Below are positions 1 through 9,150 of a stretch of 64,000 nt of DNA, piece after piece. The position numbers were made by a program, and so were the translations under genes. Below the pieces are notes generated by a model, which was not told where the DNA came from, searched no databases, and worked only from the letters and a program-made list of their open reading frames with translations. Numbering within the stretch: the first letter of the stretch is position 1; the number at the start of each line of letters is the position of its first letter. Source of the stretch: Streptomyces flaveolus (lineage in GTDB: Bacteria; Actinomycetota; Actinomycetes; Streptomycetales; Streptomycetaceae); the NCBI RefSeq assembly GCF_000716535.1, contig NZ_JNWV01000023.1:62001-126000 (forward strand). The letters are read 5' to 3'.

Positions 1-1
1 C

Positions 2-205
2 GAGGACCTGTACTGCTGGAGGGCCGACGGCGACGACCCCGACCGTTGGCCCGTGGTGGTCCGGTCCTTCGACAGCCAGGACGTCCGCTTCGACTGCCAG
101 GCCGCGGAGTTCGTCTGCCGCATCCTCGTCGACCCGCACCACCCGTTCACGATGGCCCGCTATTTCGACACCCACTGGTTCATGAACTACCGGACGAACG
201 ACTGA
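2..205 (+). CDS. C-terminal fragment of a SMI1/KNR4-like (SUKH) protein, 5' end outside window
   Basis: The frame is open from the first bases of the window to a TGA at 203-205 and gives about 67 residues. The visible part is acidic and aromatic-rich (RSFDSQDVRFDCQ, then FVCRILVDP and a terminal HWFMNYRTND). This resembles the C-terminal end of SMI1/KNR4-family proteins common in Streptomyces, which often serve as immunity or accessory proteins. The N-terminal domain lies outside the window, so the family call is tentative. It converges on the kinase gene, whose stop is 12 bp away. Confidence 0.5.
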   Translation, partial: EDLYCWRADGDDPDRWPVVVRSFDSQDVRFDCQAAEFVCRILVDPHHPFTMARYFDTHWFMNYRTND

Positions 206-216
206 CCGAACCGCTC

Positions 217-1665
217 TCAGTCCTCTTTCTTCTTACGGGGCAGTTTCTGATGTACCTCTTCAGCCTTCCGGGACTTGTCGGGCCGCTCGCTGGAGGGTTC
301 CGTTTCCCTCTTGCCACGCGCCGCCGTTTCGGACGTTCGCGCGACTCCGCTGCTTGGTGTGACCGGTGCGGTGCTGTGAGCGGGCGGGGGCGTGGTGCCG
401 TGGGTAGGTGTGTCGGTGGCGGGCGTCCGGCTCGGCACAGCGGAGGCGGGGCTCGAAGCTTGGTCGTGGCCGGTGACATGAAGCTGCCCGGCGGGGACGT
501 CGCGGGTGGCGGGCTCGGCAGGGTTAGATCCCGCTGCTTCGCTGGGCACGGACGCGCCTGGCGTGTGGGCTTTCGCGGAGGGGCTGCTCACCGCCCGTGT
601 CGCTGTGTGGTGCGCGGATCCGTCGGATACGGCGACAGTGGCGGCCATGGCAGCCGCCAGCGCGGCGGCCGTGCCGGCGACCAGGTAGCGTCCGCGCGTG
701 GACGCGGCCTTCGGTGCGACCGTTCCGGCGCCGTGCGGTGCATGCGGGTGCGTGAGGTCGGCCCATGCCGGTACCTGCTCGGGAACCAGGCTCGTGACGT
801 CGGCCGCGGGTGGGACGGGCCTGGGACCGGTCGACTCGGCCAGGGCGGCCAGGGCGGTCAGGGTCCGGGCGCAGTCGTCGGCTGACGGGCGGGCCTGCGC
901 TTCCAGGGCGGTCATGTCACCCAGCAGGGCCGCGAACCCCTCCGGCAGGGAATCGGGCAGTTCGGGCCGCCGGTGGAGCCGCGCGATCGCGGCCTCCAGG
1001 GGAGCACCGTCGTATTCGAGCCGGCTCGTGACGCATTCGAGGAGCACCAGCCCGAGGGCGTAGACGTCGGCTGACGGGCCGACGGACTGGCCGAGCACCT
1101 GCTCGGGAGACAGGTAGGCGGCCGTGCCGATGAGCGTGCCGGTGGTGGTGCGGGTGGTGGCGTCAAGCAGGCGGGAGATGCCGAAGTCGGTCAGGTGGGG
1201 GCGGCCGGACGTGTCCAGGATGATGTTCGACGGTTTCACGTCGCGGTGAACGATGCCTGCGTCGTGCGCGTGGGCCAGAGCACGCGCGAGGTCGGCCCCG
1301 AGGGCAGCGGTCTCCCCGGGGGACAGGGGTCCCTCGGTGATGCGTGCCTTCAGCGTAGGGCCGTCGATCAGCTCCATCACCAGGTAGGCACGTCCGTCGT
1401 GCCGGCCGGCGTCGTAGACGGTGACCAGGCCCGGGTGTCCCAACCGGGCAAGGATCACCGCCTCGTTGTGGAAGCCGTCCTCCCTGTCGTCACCGGTGCC
1501 GACGCGGAAGACCTTGACGGCCACCGGTCGTCGCAGACGCAGGTCGAAGCCACGGTGGACGTCACCGGCGCCGCCCGAGCCGATGACCGCGTCCAGGCGG
1601 TAGCGCCCGCCCAGCACTTGTGCGGAACACCGGAACGGCGCCAGAGCCGACTGGCGGAGCCTCAT
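217..1665 (-). CDS. Membrane-anchored Ser/Thr protein kinase (PknB-type)
   Basis: A 482-residue Hanks-type kinase phosphorylating Ser/Thr of cellular proteins. Counting from the chosen start, it shows a Gly-rich loop (GSGGAGDV, 29-36), the ATP-anchoring Lys51 in VAVK, helix-C Glu68, the catalytic HRD (140-142, in HRDVKPSN) and DFG (160-162), then the SPEQ segment. After the catalytic domain (about 20-285) there is a juxtamembrane stretch, one transmembrane segment (LVAGTAAALAAAMAATVAV) and a low-complexity Ser/Thr/Pro-rich exterior with a Lys-rich tail; no PASTA repeats are visible. The ATG at 1665 has a GGGAG ribosome site about 7 nt upstream; a longer in-frame extension to 1848 has no family similarity. 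Targets are unknown. Confidence 0.93.
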   Translation of the reverse strand: MRLRQSALAPFRCSAQVLGGRYRLDAVIGSGGAGDVHRGFDLRLRRPVAVKVFRVGTGDDREDGFHNEAVILARLGHPGLVTVYDAGRHDGRAYLVMELIDGPTLKARITEGPLSPGETAALGADLARALAHAHDAGIVHRDVKPSNIILDTSGRPHLTDFGISRLLDATTRTTTGTLIGTAAYLSPEQVLGQSVGPSADVYALGLVLLECVTSRLEYDGAPLEAAIARLHRRPELPDSLPEGFAALLGDMTALEAQARPSADDCARTLTALAALAESTGPRPVPPAADVTSLVPEQVPAWADLTHPHAPHGAGTVAPKAASTRGRYLVAGTAAALAAAMAATVAVSDGSAHHTATRAVSSPSAKAHTPGASVPSEAAGSNPAEPATRDVPAGQLHVTGHDQASSPASAVPSRTPATDTPTHGTTPPPAHSTAPVTPSSGVARTSETAARGKRETEPSSERPDKSRKAEEVHQKLPRKKKED

Positions 1666-1828
1666 GTCATCTCCCACTGCTTGTCCAGGTGCTGCCCACA
1701 GGTGCGCCTGCAAAGGGGGCGCCGCACACGCGTACCCATGAGGTGCCGAAGTACCCCTGCGCCCCGTTCCTCGACTCGATCGGTGAGGCTGTCGGTGTGC
1801 GTTCCGGGGCAGGCGTTCTGCTTGATCT

Positions 1829-2493
1829 TCATGGTCTGGCGTGGTCACGTTCGGCGATGGTCAAGGGGTCTGCCGGCCAAACGGGAAGTGGATCGTGTCC
1901 GCCGGGCAGGTGGGCGACATCCAGGCGGATCAACGTGCGTTCCACAACAGGGAGTTCGCGGGGCCATGCGGAGCCTGGTAAGGCGAGGAGGGATGCGGTC
2001 CCAGGCCGTGGCGCAGGCGGTGCCGTAGCGGCCGGTGACCCGGGCCGTCGCGGCATCAGGCTCACCCCAGGTGTGTCCGGCTCGGCGAAGCGGAATTCCT
2101 TGCCGTGCTTGGGCGGGTGTCCCCTTGCGGCGGTGAGTTCCACGGCGCCAAGACCCCGCTTGCGCGTCGCGGTCGCCCGCCTTCCAGCGGCCCATGCCGA
2201 TGAGGTCCTCGACTACCCGGCGGACCTTGGCCGCGGTGGTCTCCGCGACGTCGAGCCGCAGGGCGTCCAGCATCTGGCACGACGAAGTCCGGCCACAATC
2301 GGTCCGCACTGGTCGGTGCGTCCGGCCGGAGCCAGTGGGTGACGTCCACCGCCGGGACCAGGCGCCGTCGGCGACCTCGGACCGCGGCAGCCCGGCCAGC
2401 AACTGCCGCAACCGCGGCACATGGTCTTTTGTGGAGCACTGGATCAGACGAAGGCCGTTTGCACGTCCCCGGACGCCTCGTTCGGGCGATCAT
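1829..2493 (-). pseudogene. Decayed IS701-like DDE transposase (multiple frameshifts)
   Basis: Pieces of one transposase appear in order on the minus strand but jump between frames. They are AVDVTHWLRPDAPTSADRL (about 2340-2400), then LDALRLDVAETTAAKVRRVVEDL (about 2200-2275), then GHPPKHGKEFRFAEPD (about 2075-2125), then RYGTACATAWDRIPPRLT (about 1980-2030), then LPVVERTLIRLDVAHLPGG (about 1890-1950). The same order of motifs is known from Streptomyces IS701-type transposases of roughly 400 residues. The conserved block that normally follows the DRL motif (YGRG...GWPYS) is missing, so there is also a deletion. No intact terminal inverted repeats were identified. It is non-functional and marks an old insertion between the kinase and DUF3224 genes. 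Confidence 0.75.
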
Positions 2494-2529
2494 GTTCGGG
2501 TCCTCGTCGGAGGCCTACAAGCCCCCCGT

Positions 2530-2937
2530 TCAGTCGAGCTGGTAGTCGAACCAGATGCGATGCGTGCCGTCAGCCTCGACGGCCATCCCTCCGGCCCCGG
2601 AGATCCCCGTCAGCTCGCCGGTGCCGCTCGAAGGCACGATGGTGAAGAACTCCGCTGTCCGGTCGCTGCCGGTTGTTGTCGCCGAGTGCACGAAGTTGAA
2701 GCACCCCTCCCGTCCGTGCAGCGAGCCTTCGAATGACTCCATGGCCACATACGTGCCGACGCCGGTCGACTGGTCGAACGCGGCAGTGAACAGGGTCGCC
2801 GAGCGCCCCACGACCTCTCCCTCGAAGTGTTTCTCCATCGTCGCGACACCTACCGGCAGCCCAGTGGACACAGCAGGCTCGGGCTTCAGCTCGGTCGGGA
2901 CGAACGCTTTGACGGTGAAAGTTGCCGTAGCTCTCAT
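2530..2937 (-). CDS. DUF3224 domain-containing protein
   Basis: A 135-residue cytoplasmic protein matching the whole length of the DUF3224 family, a small beta-barrel fold with no assigned reaction. Recognisable pieces are the N-terminal ATATFTVKAF strand, the middle FTAAFDQSTGVGTYVAMESFEG and the C-terminal GELTGISGAGGM followed by the HRIWFDYQLD end. There is no signal peptide. The ATG at 2937 has no ribosome site but a TACGGT box ends 6 nt before it, so the transcript may be leaderless. Function is unknown; no operon partner is evident. Confidence 0.85.
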   Translation of the reverse strand: MRATATFTVKAFVPTELKPEPAVSTGLPVGVATMEKHFEGEVVGRSATLFTAAFDQSTGVGTYVAMESFEGSLHGREGCFNFVHSATTTGSDRTAEFFTIVPSSGTGELTGISGAGGMAVEADGTHRIWFDYQLD

Positions 2938-3042
2938 GCACCGACCGTACCGAGGCGGTCCGACAGACGGGGCCGAACCGCAGGCGGCCCTGGGGCCGGG
3001 AGGCGACGAAGACCTTGAAGGACAAGCTCAGGGTACGGCCGC

Positions 3043-3240
3043 CTACTGATAGCAGGGGGGCGCGCACCGCACGGTGATCGTGCCGCTCTCGCGGGCCGCC
3101 GTGGAGTCGCTGTGGGTGACGGCCGTGGGGGTCTCGCTGGTCTCCCAGGGCATGGGCGCGGCCATCGCCTGCGCGCCGAGGGCGGTGAAGGCCGCGGTGG
3201 CCACGAACACGACGGCCAGCGCACGCTTGCGCAGATGCAC
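3043..3240 (-). CDS. Small secreted peptide, function unknown
   Basis: A 65-residue product with a clear signal peptide: MHLRKRALAVVFVATAAFTALGAQAMA, likely cleaved near residue 27-28. The mature peptide is about 38 residues, Thr/Ser-rich, and ends in a CAPPCYQ motif whose two cysteines could form a disulfide. The start is GTG at 3240, supported by an AAGGAG ribosome site 5 nt upstream. I do not recognise a family. The gap to the DUF3224 gene is about 105 bp and they may be separate units. Confidence 0.6.
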   Translation of the reverse strand: MHLRKRALAVVFVATAAFTALGAQAMAAPMPWETSETPTAVTHSDSTAARESGTITVRCAPPCYQ

Positions 3241-3710
3241 GTGAACTCCTTACGGAATGGTGAGGTTCGGCTGCCGGCGCCCGTCTCGCAGACGCTCACC
3301 CGGCCGGCTGCCAGTCTCACCGTGCGCGTCACCCCATGCCAAGGAGTCCGGCGTGGGCTTCGGCGGATCTCCCTACGATCACCGCGACCGGCGGACCGCG
3401 TTCCGCACCAGGTCACTTGAGGCTCGGCATCCTCGATGCCCACGGCCTCGACCTCGTCGACCGTGATGCCGGGCGGTGGCCCCCCAGGTGGGACGCGGAT
3501 GCGTCGGCCGTCAACGGCGGCTCCGCGGCCGGACGTTGCGGGGACGCCGTTCTGCCGGGCGAAGCCGCTCGGCCCCTGGACGGAGATCGGAATCCGTGTT
3601 GTCATGCTCAGTGCTGCTCTTGACAACGTTGTACTGGCGGCTCGTCCACCGCACCACAGCCGAGTCGCCACCGAGACCCGAGCACCTCCGCCCGCGTCAC
3701 TGGAGGATCC
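3241..3710. other. Intergenic region upstream of the glycosidase locus
   Basis: This 470-bp gap separates the divergent small secreted peptide and the GH2 gene. It contains the operator-like palindrome at 3623-3632. On the minus strand an open frame beginning with ATG at 3605 encodes a plausible-looking stretch (GITVDEVEAVGIEDAEPQV), but it has no ribosome site and runs on without a stop through the peptide gene in another frame, so I do not call it. No RNA gene was seen. Confidence 0.4.
3621..3635. promoter_or_regulatory. LacI-type operator candidate upstream of GH2/GH92 genes
   Basis: ACAACGTTGT at 3623-3632 is a perfect 10-bp palindrome, with partial symmetry outside it. The central CG step and AAC/GTT arms are typical of operators for LacI-family sugar repressors in actinobacteria. 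It lies about 80 bp before the GTG of the secreted glycosidase. No LacI gene is present in the window, so the regulator would act from elsewhere. The promoter itself is not resolved. Confidence 0.45.
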
Positions 3711-6323
3711 GTGCGCACCGGACGACTCAGAGAGAGGCTCACCCTTCTGCTGGCCGCGGCCCTTGGGGCGGCAGGCCTCATCGCCGCCCCGCACGCGAGC
3801 GCCGCGGCCGGGGAACCCGCACAGGTTCACGGCCTGAAGGGCGAGTACCACACACAATCCGCGCCTGGCGCCTTCGACTTCGGCGAGTTGAAGGCCACCG
3901 GCTTCGACCAGAACCTCGACTTCGACAACCTCGAACCGCGCCTGACGTTCACCACGGGCCGGTCGGACGACGTCAGTGTCCGCTGGACCGGCAAGCTGGT
4001 GCCGGAGCGGAGCGGACCGCACACCTTCGCGATCAGCGGGGACAACGGCTTCCGCCTGTGGGTCGGCGGCAAGCTCGCCATCGACCACTGGGTCGACGAC
4101 TGGGACCGCGAACAGACCTCCGCTGCCATCGATCTGACGGCCGGTACGGCCTACGACTTCAAGATCGAGTACTTCGAGCACTTCGGCGGTTCGAACCTCC
4201 ACGTCCGCTGGACCGAGCCCGGCGGCACCAAGGAGGCCGTCCCGCAGTCGGCGTTCCTCCTGCCCGACGGCTTCGATTACGACGGCGCCACCAGCGCCGC
4301 GGTCCTCGCCGACGGACGCACCCTGAAACTGGAGTTCACGCATCCGCCGGCCGCGCCGCCCGCGGACTTCACCACCCACCTGCGGGCCGTGATCGGCGGC
4401 GCCGACTGGCCGCTCGGCACGACGCGCCTCGACCCGGCCGATCCGAACGCGCTGCTCGTCGCGCTCAACGAGCCGGTGGTCGGCAACAAGACCGGTACCG
4501 CACGCGGCAGGGCCGACGTCCGCTACGACGGCGAGGGCGGCCTCACTACGAGTGACGGCAACGTTGTCAGTGCCTTCTACAGCAGCGGACCCAACACCTC
4601 CCGCCACGAACTGCGCACCCGGTGGGCCGACGAGGTGGGGCCGGACAACGCACTGCCGGAGTACCCCCGCCCCCAACTGACCCGGGACGCCTGGCGCAAC
4701 CTCAACGGCCGCTGGCAGTTCGCCGCCGCCGAGGCCGGCGAGCAGCCGCCCGTCGGCAGGACGCTGCCCGAGCGGATCCTCGTCCCGTACCCGGTGGAGT
4801 CGCAGCTCTCCGGGCTCGAGCGGCCGGAGGATCGGATGTGGTACCGGCGTACCTTCACCGTTCCCGCCGACTGGCACATCGGCTCCGGCACACGGCTGCG
4901 GCTCAACTTCCAGGCCGTGGACTGGCAGGCCGAGGTGTACGTCAACGGCCACAAGGTCGCCGAACACCGCGGCGGTTACGACAGGTTCAGCGCCGATGTC
5001 ACGGACGCGCTGCTGCCCGGCCGAACCCAGGAGCTGATCGTCGGCGTGTACGACCCGACCGACGGCGCGGGCGGCCCCAACCCGCCCGTCGGCAAGCAGC
5101 GGCTGGATCCGAGCGGCATCTGGTACACGCCCAGTTCCGGCATCTGGCAGACGGTGTGGATGGAACCGGTCGCCCGGGACCACGTCGGCTCGTTGAAGCT
5201 CGTCCCCGACCTGGCCCACAACCGTCTCACGGTCGAGGCGCAAGGGGTCCGGGACGGCGTACCCGTCACGGCGACGGCGTACGACGGACACCGCAAGGTC
5301 GCCACGGTGCGGGGCCGCACCGGCGGCCCGCTGCATCTCACGATCACCGACCCGCACCTGTGGTCGCCCGACGACCCGTTCCTGTACGGGCTCCGGGTCA
5401 AGGTGGGCGCCGACCGGGTGGGCAGCTACTTCGGGATGCGCTCGATCGCCGTCGAGAAGGTGAACGGCGTCCCGCGTACCGTTCTCAACGGCGCGCCCGT
5501 CTTCATGATGGCCACCCTCGACCAGGGCTTCTGGCCGGACGGTCTGTACACGGCGCCGACCGACGAGGCGTTGGCATACGACCTGAAGGTGCACAAGCGG
5601 CTCGGGTTCAACGCGGTCCGCAAGCACATCAAGGTCGAGCCCGACCGCTGGTACTACTGGGCCGACCGGCTGGGCCTGCTGGTGTGGCAGGACATGCCGG
5701 CGACCACGGCGGGGGTGGACCCGGACCCGGCGGCCCGCGCCGAGTACGAGCGCGAGATGAAGCGGATGATCGACGAGCACATCAGCAGCCCGTCCATCGT
5801 CATGTGGGTCACCTTCAACGAGGGCTGGGGCCAGTACGACGAGGCGCGCATCGCCCGGCAGGCCAAGACCTGGGACCCGAGCCGGCTGGTCAACGGCATG
5901 TCGGGGCTGAACCTCGGCCGCGACGGCGGAGCCGGTGACGTCATGGACGAGCACGGCTACCCCAGTCCCGCCCTGCCGCCGCATCCCGACGGCGAACGGG
6001 CCCTGGTAGCCGGGGAGTACGGCGGTCTCGGGCTCGCGGTGCCGGGCCACGCCTGGTCGGTCCAGCAGTCGTACGTCGACGTGGACCCGGCCGCCTACAC
6101 CGACGACTACCTGCGGAAGCTGACCGAGGTGCACGCCCTGGCGTGCGAGGGCGGCAACGGCGCGGTGTACACGCAGATCTCGGACGTCGAAGGAGAGCTC
6201 AACGGCCTTCTCACGTACGACCGTCAGGTGCTCAAGCCCGACGCCGACCGGCTGCTCACCGCACACCGGGCGCTGATCCGCGACGCCTCCCGGGCGACCC
6301 CGGCAGGCTGCCCGGCGAGCTGA
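3711..6323 (+). CDS. Secreted PA14-containing glycoside hydrolase family 2 protein
   Basis: An 870-residue exported glycosidase. It begins with a signal peptide (residues 1 to about 33, ending ASAAAG), followed by a PA14 carbohydrate-binding domain (about 37-185; FAISGDNGFRLWVGG is its hallmark). A linker leads to the GH2 sugar-binding jelly roll (about 315-500; WYRRTFTVPADW, VYVNG), an Ig-like domain and a TIM barrel. The proposed acid/base is Glu704 in FNEGWGQYD; Glu769 in AGEYGG is the likely nucleophile. GH2 members hydrolyse beta-galactosides, beta-mannosides or beta-glucuronides; the exact substrate cannot be read here. The GTG start at 3711 follows a GGAGG site. The next gene is a GH92 alpha-mannosidase, which favours a mannose-containing glycan as target. 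Confidence 0.9.
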   Translation: MRTGRLRERLTLLLAAALGAAGLIAAPHASAAAGEPAQVHGLKGEYHTQSAPGAFDFGELKATGFDQNLDFDNLEPRLTFTTGRSDDVSVRWTGKLVPERSGPHTFAISGDNGFRLWVGGKLAIDHWVDDWDREQTSAAIDLTAGTAYDFKIEYFEHFGGSNLHVRWTEPGGTKEAVPQSAFLLPDGFDYDGATSAAVLADGRTLKLEFTHPPAAPPADFTTHLRAVIGGADWPLGTTRLDPADPNALLVALNEPVVGNKTGTARGRADVRYDGEGGLTTSDGNVVSAFYSSGPNTSRHELRTRWADEVGPDNALPEYPRPQLTRDAWRNLNGRWQFAAAEAGEQPPVGRTLPERILVPYPVESQLSGLERPEDRMWYRRTFTVPADWHIGSGTRLRLNFQAVDWQAEVYVNGHKVAEHRGGYDRFSADVTDALLPGRTQELIVGVYDPTDGAGGPNPPVGKQRLDPSGIWYTPSSGIWQTVWMEPVARDHVGSLKLVPDLAHNRLTVEAQGVRDGVPVTATAYDGHRKVATVRGRTGGPLHLTITDPHLWSPDDPFLYGLRVKVGADRVGSYFGMRSIAVEKVNGVPRTVLNGAPVFMMATLDQGFWPDGLYTAPTDEALAYDLKVHKRLGFNAVRKHIKVEPDRWYYWADRLGLLVWQDMPATTAGVDPDPAARAEYEREMKRMIDEHISSPSIVMWVTFNEGWGQYDEARIARQAKTWDPSRLVNGMSGLNLGRDGGAGDVMDEHGYPSPALPPHPDGERALVAGEYGGLGLAVPGHAWSVQQSYVDVDPAAYTDDYLRKLTEVHALACEGGNGAVYTQISDVEGELNGLLTYDRQVLKPDADRLLTAHRALIRDASRATPAGCPAS

Positions 6324-6434
6324 CGCCCGTCCGCGGTCACGGGGGCGCGTGCCCGCGTGGCCGCGGACGCAGGGCGGCCCCCGTGCCGCCCGTCCCACAT
6401 CCGTTGTCCGGCACACCGAACTCCAGAGGCGCTC

Positions 6435-8612
6435 ATGACATGGACGCGCACCATCGGACTGTGTCTGGCCGGAACCCTGGCAGCGACCACGCTGCTGGCG
6501 GCTCCCGCCACCGCACGGCCCGACCGCGGCACCGGCACGGCCCTGACCGATCTCGTCAACCCGTTCATCGGCACCCAGAACGAGGGCAACACCTACCCCG
6601 GCGCGGCGGTGCCGTTCGGCATGGTGCAGCTCTCCCCCGACACCGGCCACGCCACCGGGTACGACTACGCCGACGACCACATCCGCGGCTTCTCCCTCGT
6701 GCATCTCTCCGGCGTGGGCTGCGGTCTGGGCGGTGACCTGCCCGTGCTGCCGACCACCGGCGACGTCACGCAGACGGATTACGCCCGCTATGCCGCCCGC
6801 TTCTCGCACGCCGACGAGGAGGCGAGTCCCGGCTACTACCGGGTCCGCCTGGACTCCGGCATCGGGGCGGAGTTGACGGCCACCCGGCGCACCGGCGTGC
6901 AGCGCTACACCTTCCCGGCCACCGACAAGGCCAACGTGCTGCTCAACGCCGCCCAGTCGTTGCACCGGAACGTCACAACCAAGGTCGAGATCCTCGACGA
7001 CCACACCGTGCGCACCGCCATCACCGGCCGCGGCTTCTGCCAGGACACCCAGCCCTACACCGTCTACACCCTCACCCGCTTCGACCGGCCTTTCACCGCC
7101 TACGGCACCTGGAACGGGTCCACCGTCACCGACGGGGCGCGGACCGGCTCCGACGGGGCCTACGTCCGGTTCGACACCGGTGAGGACCGCACCGTCGAGG
7201 CGACCACCGCGCTGTCGTACGTCGACGCGCGCGGGGCGGCCGTCAACCTCCGTGCGGAAGGCGGGCGTTCGTTCGACACCGTGCGGGACCAGGCCCGGCG
7301 AACCTGGGAGGACCGCCTGGGCGACATTCGCGTACGAGGCGGTGCGGACAGCCTGCGCCGCACCTTCTACTCGTCGCTCTACCGCTCGTTCCTCGCCCCG
7401 AACGTCGGCAGTGACGCCGACGGCCGCTACACGGGATGGGACCAGCGGATCCACCGCGCCCGCGGTTTCACGTACTACCAGAACTGGTCGCTGTGGGACA
7501 CCTACCGCACCCAGTCCCAGTTGCTCTCCCTGCTCGCGCCGCGGGAGGCGCGGGACATGGCGGTCTCGGTCGTCAAGATCGACGAGCAGGCGGGGTGGCT
7601 GCCGAAGTGGGGCTACGGCACCGTCGAGACGAACATCATGACCGGTGACCCGGTCACTCCGTTCCTGACCAACGCCTACCAGCAGGGCCTGTTGAAGGGC
7701 TACGAGGAACAGGCGTACCGGGCGCTGCGCAAGAACGCCGACGGGGTCCCGCCGGCCGCGTCGCCCGCCGTGGGACGGGAGGGCAACCGCGAGTACCTCG
7801 CCCATGGCTACGTGCCGTACCTGAAAAACCGTCCGCACACCAAGCCGGGCGACTCGGACTACGACCACGGCGCCTCCGCGACCCTGGAGTACGCCTTGTC
7901 GGACGCCATGCTGGCCCGGATGGCACGCGACCTCGGCCATGGGCAGGACGCGGACCGCTACGCCGCCCGCTCACGCAACTACCGCGCCCTCTTCGACCCC
8001 TCGACCGGTTTCTTCCGGGCCCGCGACGCTTCGGGCGCCTTCACCGGACCGGACGATCCGGCCGAGAGCGAGGGCTTCCACGAGGGGACCTCCTGGCAGT
8101 ACCAGTGGCTCGTGCCGCAGGATCTGCCCGGCGTGGTGGACCTCATCGGGGGACGGGAAGCCGCCAACGCCCGGCTCGATTCCTTCTTCGCCTACGACCG
8201 GCTGCTGGAGGATCCGGCGAAGACGGCGAGGGAGGTGTGGGTCAACGGCCCGTACGAGTACTACAACGCCGACAAGTACAACCCGCAGAACGAGCCGGAC
8301 CTCATCGCCCCTTACACCTACCTCTCCACCGGCCAGCCCTGGAAGACCACGGACGTGGTGCACGCGGCGCTGACCCTGTTCACCGACAGCCCCACCGGCA
8401 TGACCGGCAACGACGACCTCGGCACGATGTCCGCCTGGAACGTCCTGTCGTCCATCGGCCTCTTCCCGGTCCAGCCCGGCTACGACACCTGGGGCCGCAG
8501 GTGCCGGGGGCGCGCCGTCGCCCTCGGCACCGGTCGCCGCCCCGGGAGCGGCCCCTGCGTGTCCCGTTCGGGAAAGACGCTGGATCGCCGGGCGCGTCCC
8601 GCCGTACGGTGA
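6435..8612 (+). CDS. Secreted GH92 alpha-1,2-mannosidase, C-terminally truncated
   Basis: The product is 725 residues: a signal peptide (about 1-28) followed by the GH92 fold starting at LVNPFIGTQNEGNTYPGAAVPFGMVQLSPDT. GH92 enzymes are calcium-dependent exo-alpha-mannosidases acting on N-glycan or mannan side chains. The acid (Glu550 in GFHEGTSWQYQW) and the base motif (Asp660-Asp661 in GNDDLGTMSAW) are present. Similarity stops abruptly after GLFPVQPGYDTWG at about nucleotide 8500. Family members continue for well over 50 residues more, but here the last roughly 40 residues (RRCRGRAVALG...) are Arg-rich and unlike the family. The end was therefore lost by deletion, and activity is uncertain. 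The ATG at 6435 is preferred over the upstream in-frame ATG at 6357 because the signal peptide starts there. It follows the GH2 gene by 111 bp. Confidence 0.85.
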   Translation: MTWTRTIGLCLAGTLAATTLLAAPATARPDRGTGTALTDLVNPFIGTQNEGNTYPGAAVPFGMVQLSPDTGHATGYDYADDHIRGFSLVHLSGVGCGLGGDLPVLPTTGDVTQTDYARYAARFSHADEEASPGYYRVRLDSGIGAELTATRRTGVQRYTFPATDKANVLLNAAQSLHRNVTTKVEILDDHTVRTAITGRGFCQDTQPYTVYTLTRFDRPFTAYGTWNGSTVTDGARTGSDGAYVRFDTGEDRTVEATTALSYVDARGAAVNLRAEGGRSFDTVRDQARRTWEDRLGDIRVRGGADSLRRTFYSSLYRSFLAPNVGSDADGRYTGWDQRIHRARGFTYYQNWSLWDTYRTQSQLLSLLAPREARDMAVSVVKIDEQAGWLPKWGYGTVETNIMTGDPVTPFLTNAYQQGLLKGYEEQAYRALRKNADGVPPAASPAVGREGNREYLAHGYVPYLKNRPHTKPGDSDYDHGASATLEYALSDAMLARMARDLGHGQDADRYAARSRNYRALFDPSTGFFRARDASGAFTGPDDPAESEGFHEGTSWQYQWLVPQDLPGVVDLIGGREAANARLDSFFAYDRLLEDPAKTAREVWVNGPYEYYNADKYNPQNEPDLIAPYTYLSTGQPWKTTDVVHAALTLFTDSPTGMTGNDDLGTMSAWNVLSSIGLFPVQPGYDTWGRRCRGRAVALGTGRRPGSGPCVSRSGKTLDRRARPAVR

Positions 8613-8616
8613 CGCC

Positions 8617-8997
8617 ATGAGCGAGCACCCGGAAGCGCCTGTCATGCCCGTCGAGGCCTACGAACCCCCCTACTACGTGGCTGTCTTCACTACGGTGCGA
8701 ACCCAAGACCAGAGCGGCTACAGCGAGACCAACGCACGCATGGAGGACCTGGTGAAGGACGTCCCCGGGTTCCTGGGGATGGACCACGCGCAGACTCCTG
8801 GCGGGCTGGGCATCACCGTCGGGTACTTCCGCGACGCGGACGCCCTCACGGAGTGGCGGAACAACGCCGAGCACCGCGCGGCGCAGAAGCGCGGGCGAGC
8901 CGAGTGGTACCAGAGTTACACGCTGCACGTGGCGAAGGTGGAGCGGAGCCACGGGTATTCGCGAGCGGAGGTCCCGCAGGGCCCGACAGCGGCTTGA
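8617..8997 (+). CDS. ABM (antibiotic biosynthesis monooxygenase-like) domain protein
   Basis: A 126-residue cytoplasmic protein with a ferredoxin-like dimeric alpha/beta barrel of the ABM superfamily. YYVAVFTTVRT forms the first strand, MEDLVKDVPGFLGMD the helix and turn, and WRNNAEHRAAQKRGRAEWYQSYTLHVAKVER the C-terminal half with the typical EHRAAQ motif. Such proteins include cofactor-free monooxygenases and heme-degrading enzymes; many have no known substrate. A TACGGT box ends 6 nt before the ATG and no ribosome site is seen, suggesting a leaderless message. It starts 4 bp after the truncated GH92 frame, so the deletion that truncated that gene probably ended close by. Confidence 0.85.
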   Translation: MSEHPEAPVMPVEAYEPPYYVAVFTTVRTQDQSGYSETNARMEDLVKDVPGFLGMDHAQTPGGLGITVGYFRDADALTEWRNNAEHRAAQKRGRAEWYQSYTLHVAKVERSHGYSRAEVPQGPTAA

Positions 8998-9150
8998 CCA
9001 ACCGACGTCACGTCAGCGCTCGTCCCGGTCGTCGGCGTCCACCCGTCGGCCGGCGCTGGTGGGCCGCTGTCCCGAGTGGCCCAAGTGGCGGGAGCAACGG
9101 CCCGGGGCCAGCCTGGAAAGGTCGATCGAACGACAGGACGGGAGACGCAC

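Noticed and set aside
3400..3605. Minus-strand frame starting MTTRIPISVQGPSGFARQ
   Set aside because: Reads plausibly for about 60 residues but has no ribosome site, no stop at a sensible place and no family match.
2934..7940. Minus-strand open frame of 1668 codons
   Set aside because: It overlaps well-supported GH2 and GH92 genes on the other strand, has Arg/Val/Gly-rich GC-driven composition and no family similarity. It is an antisense artefact of high GC content.
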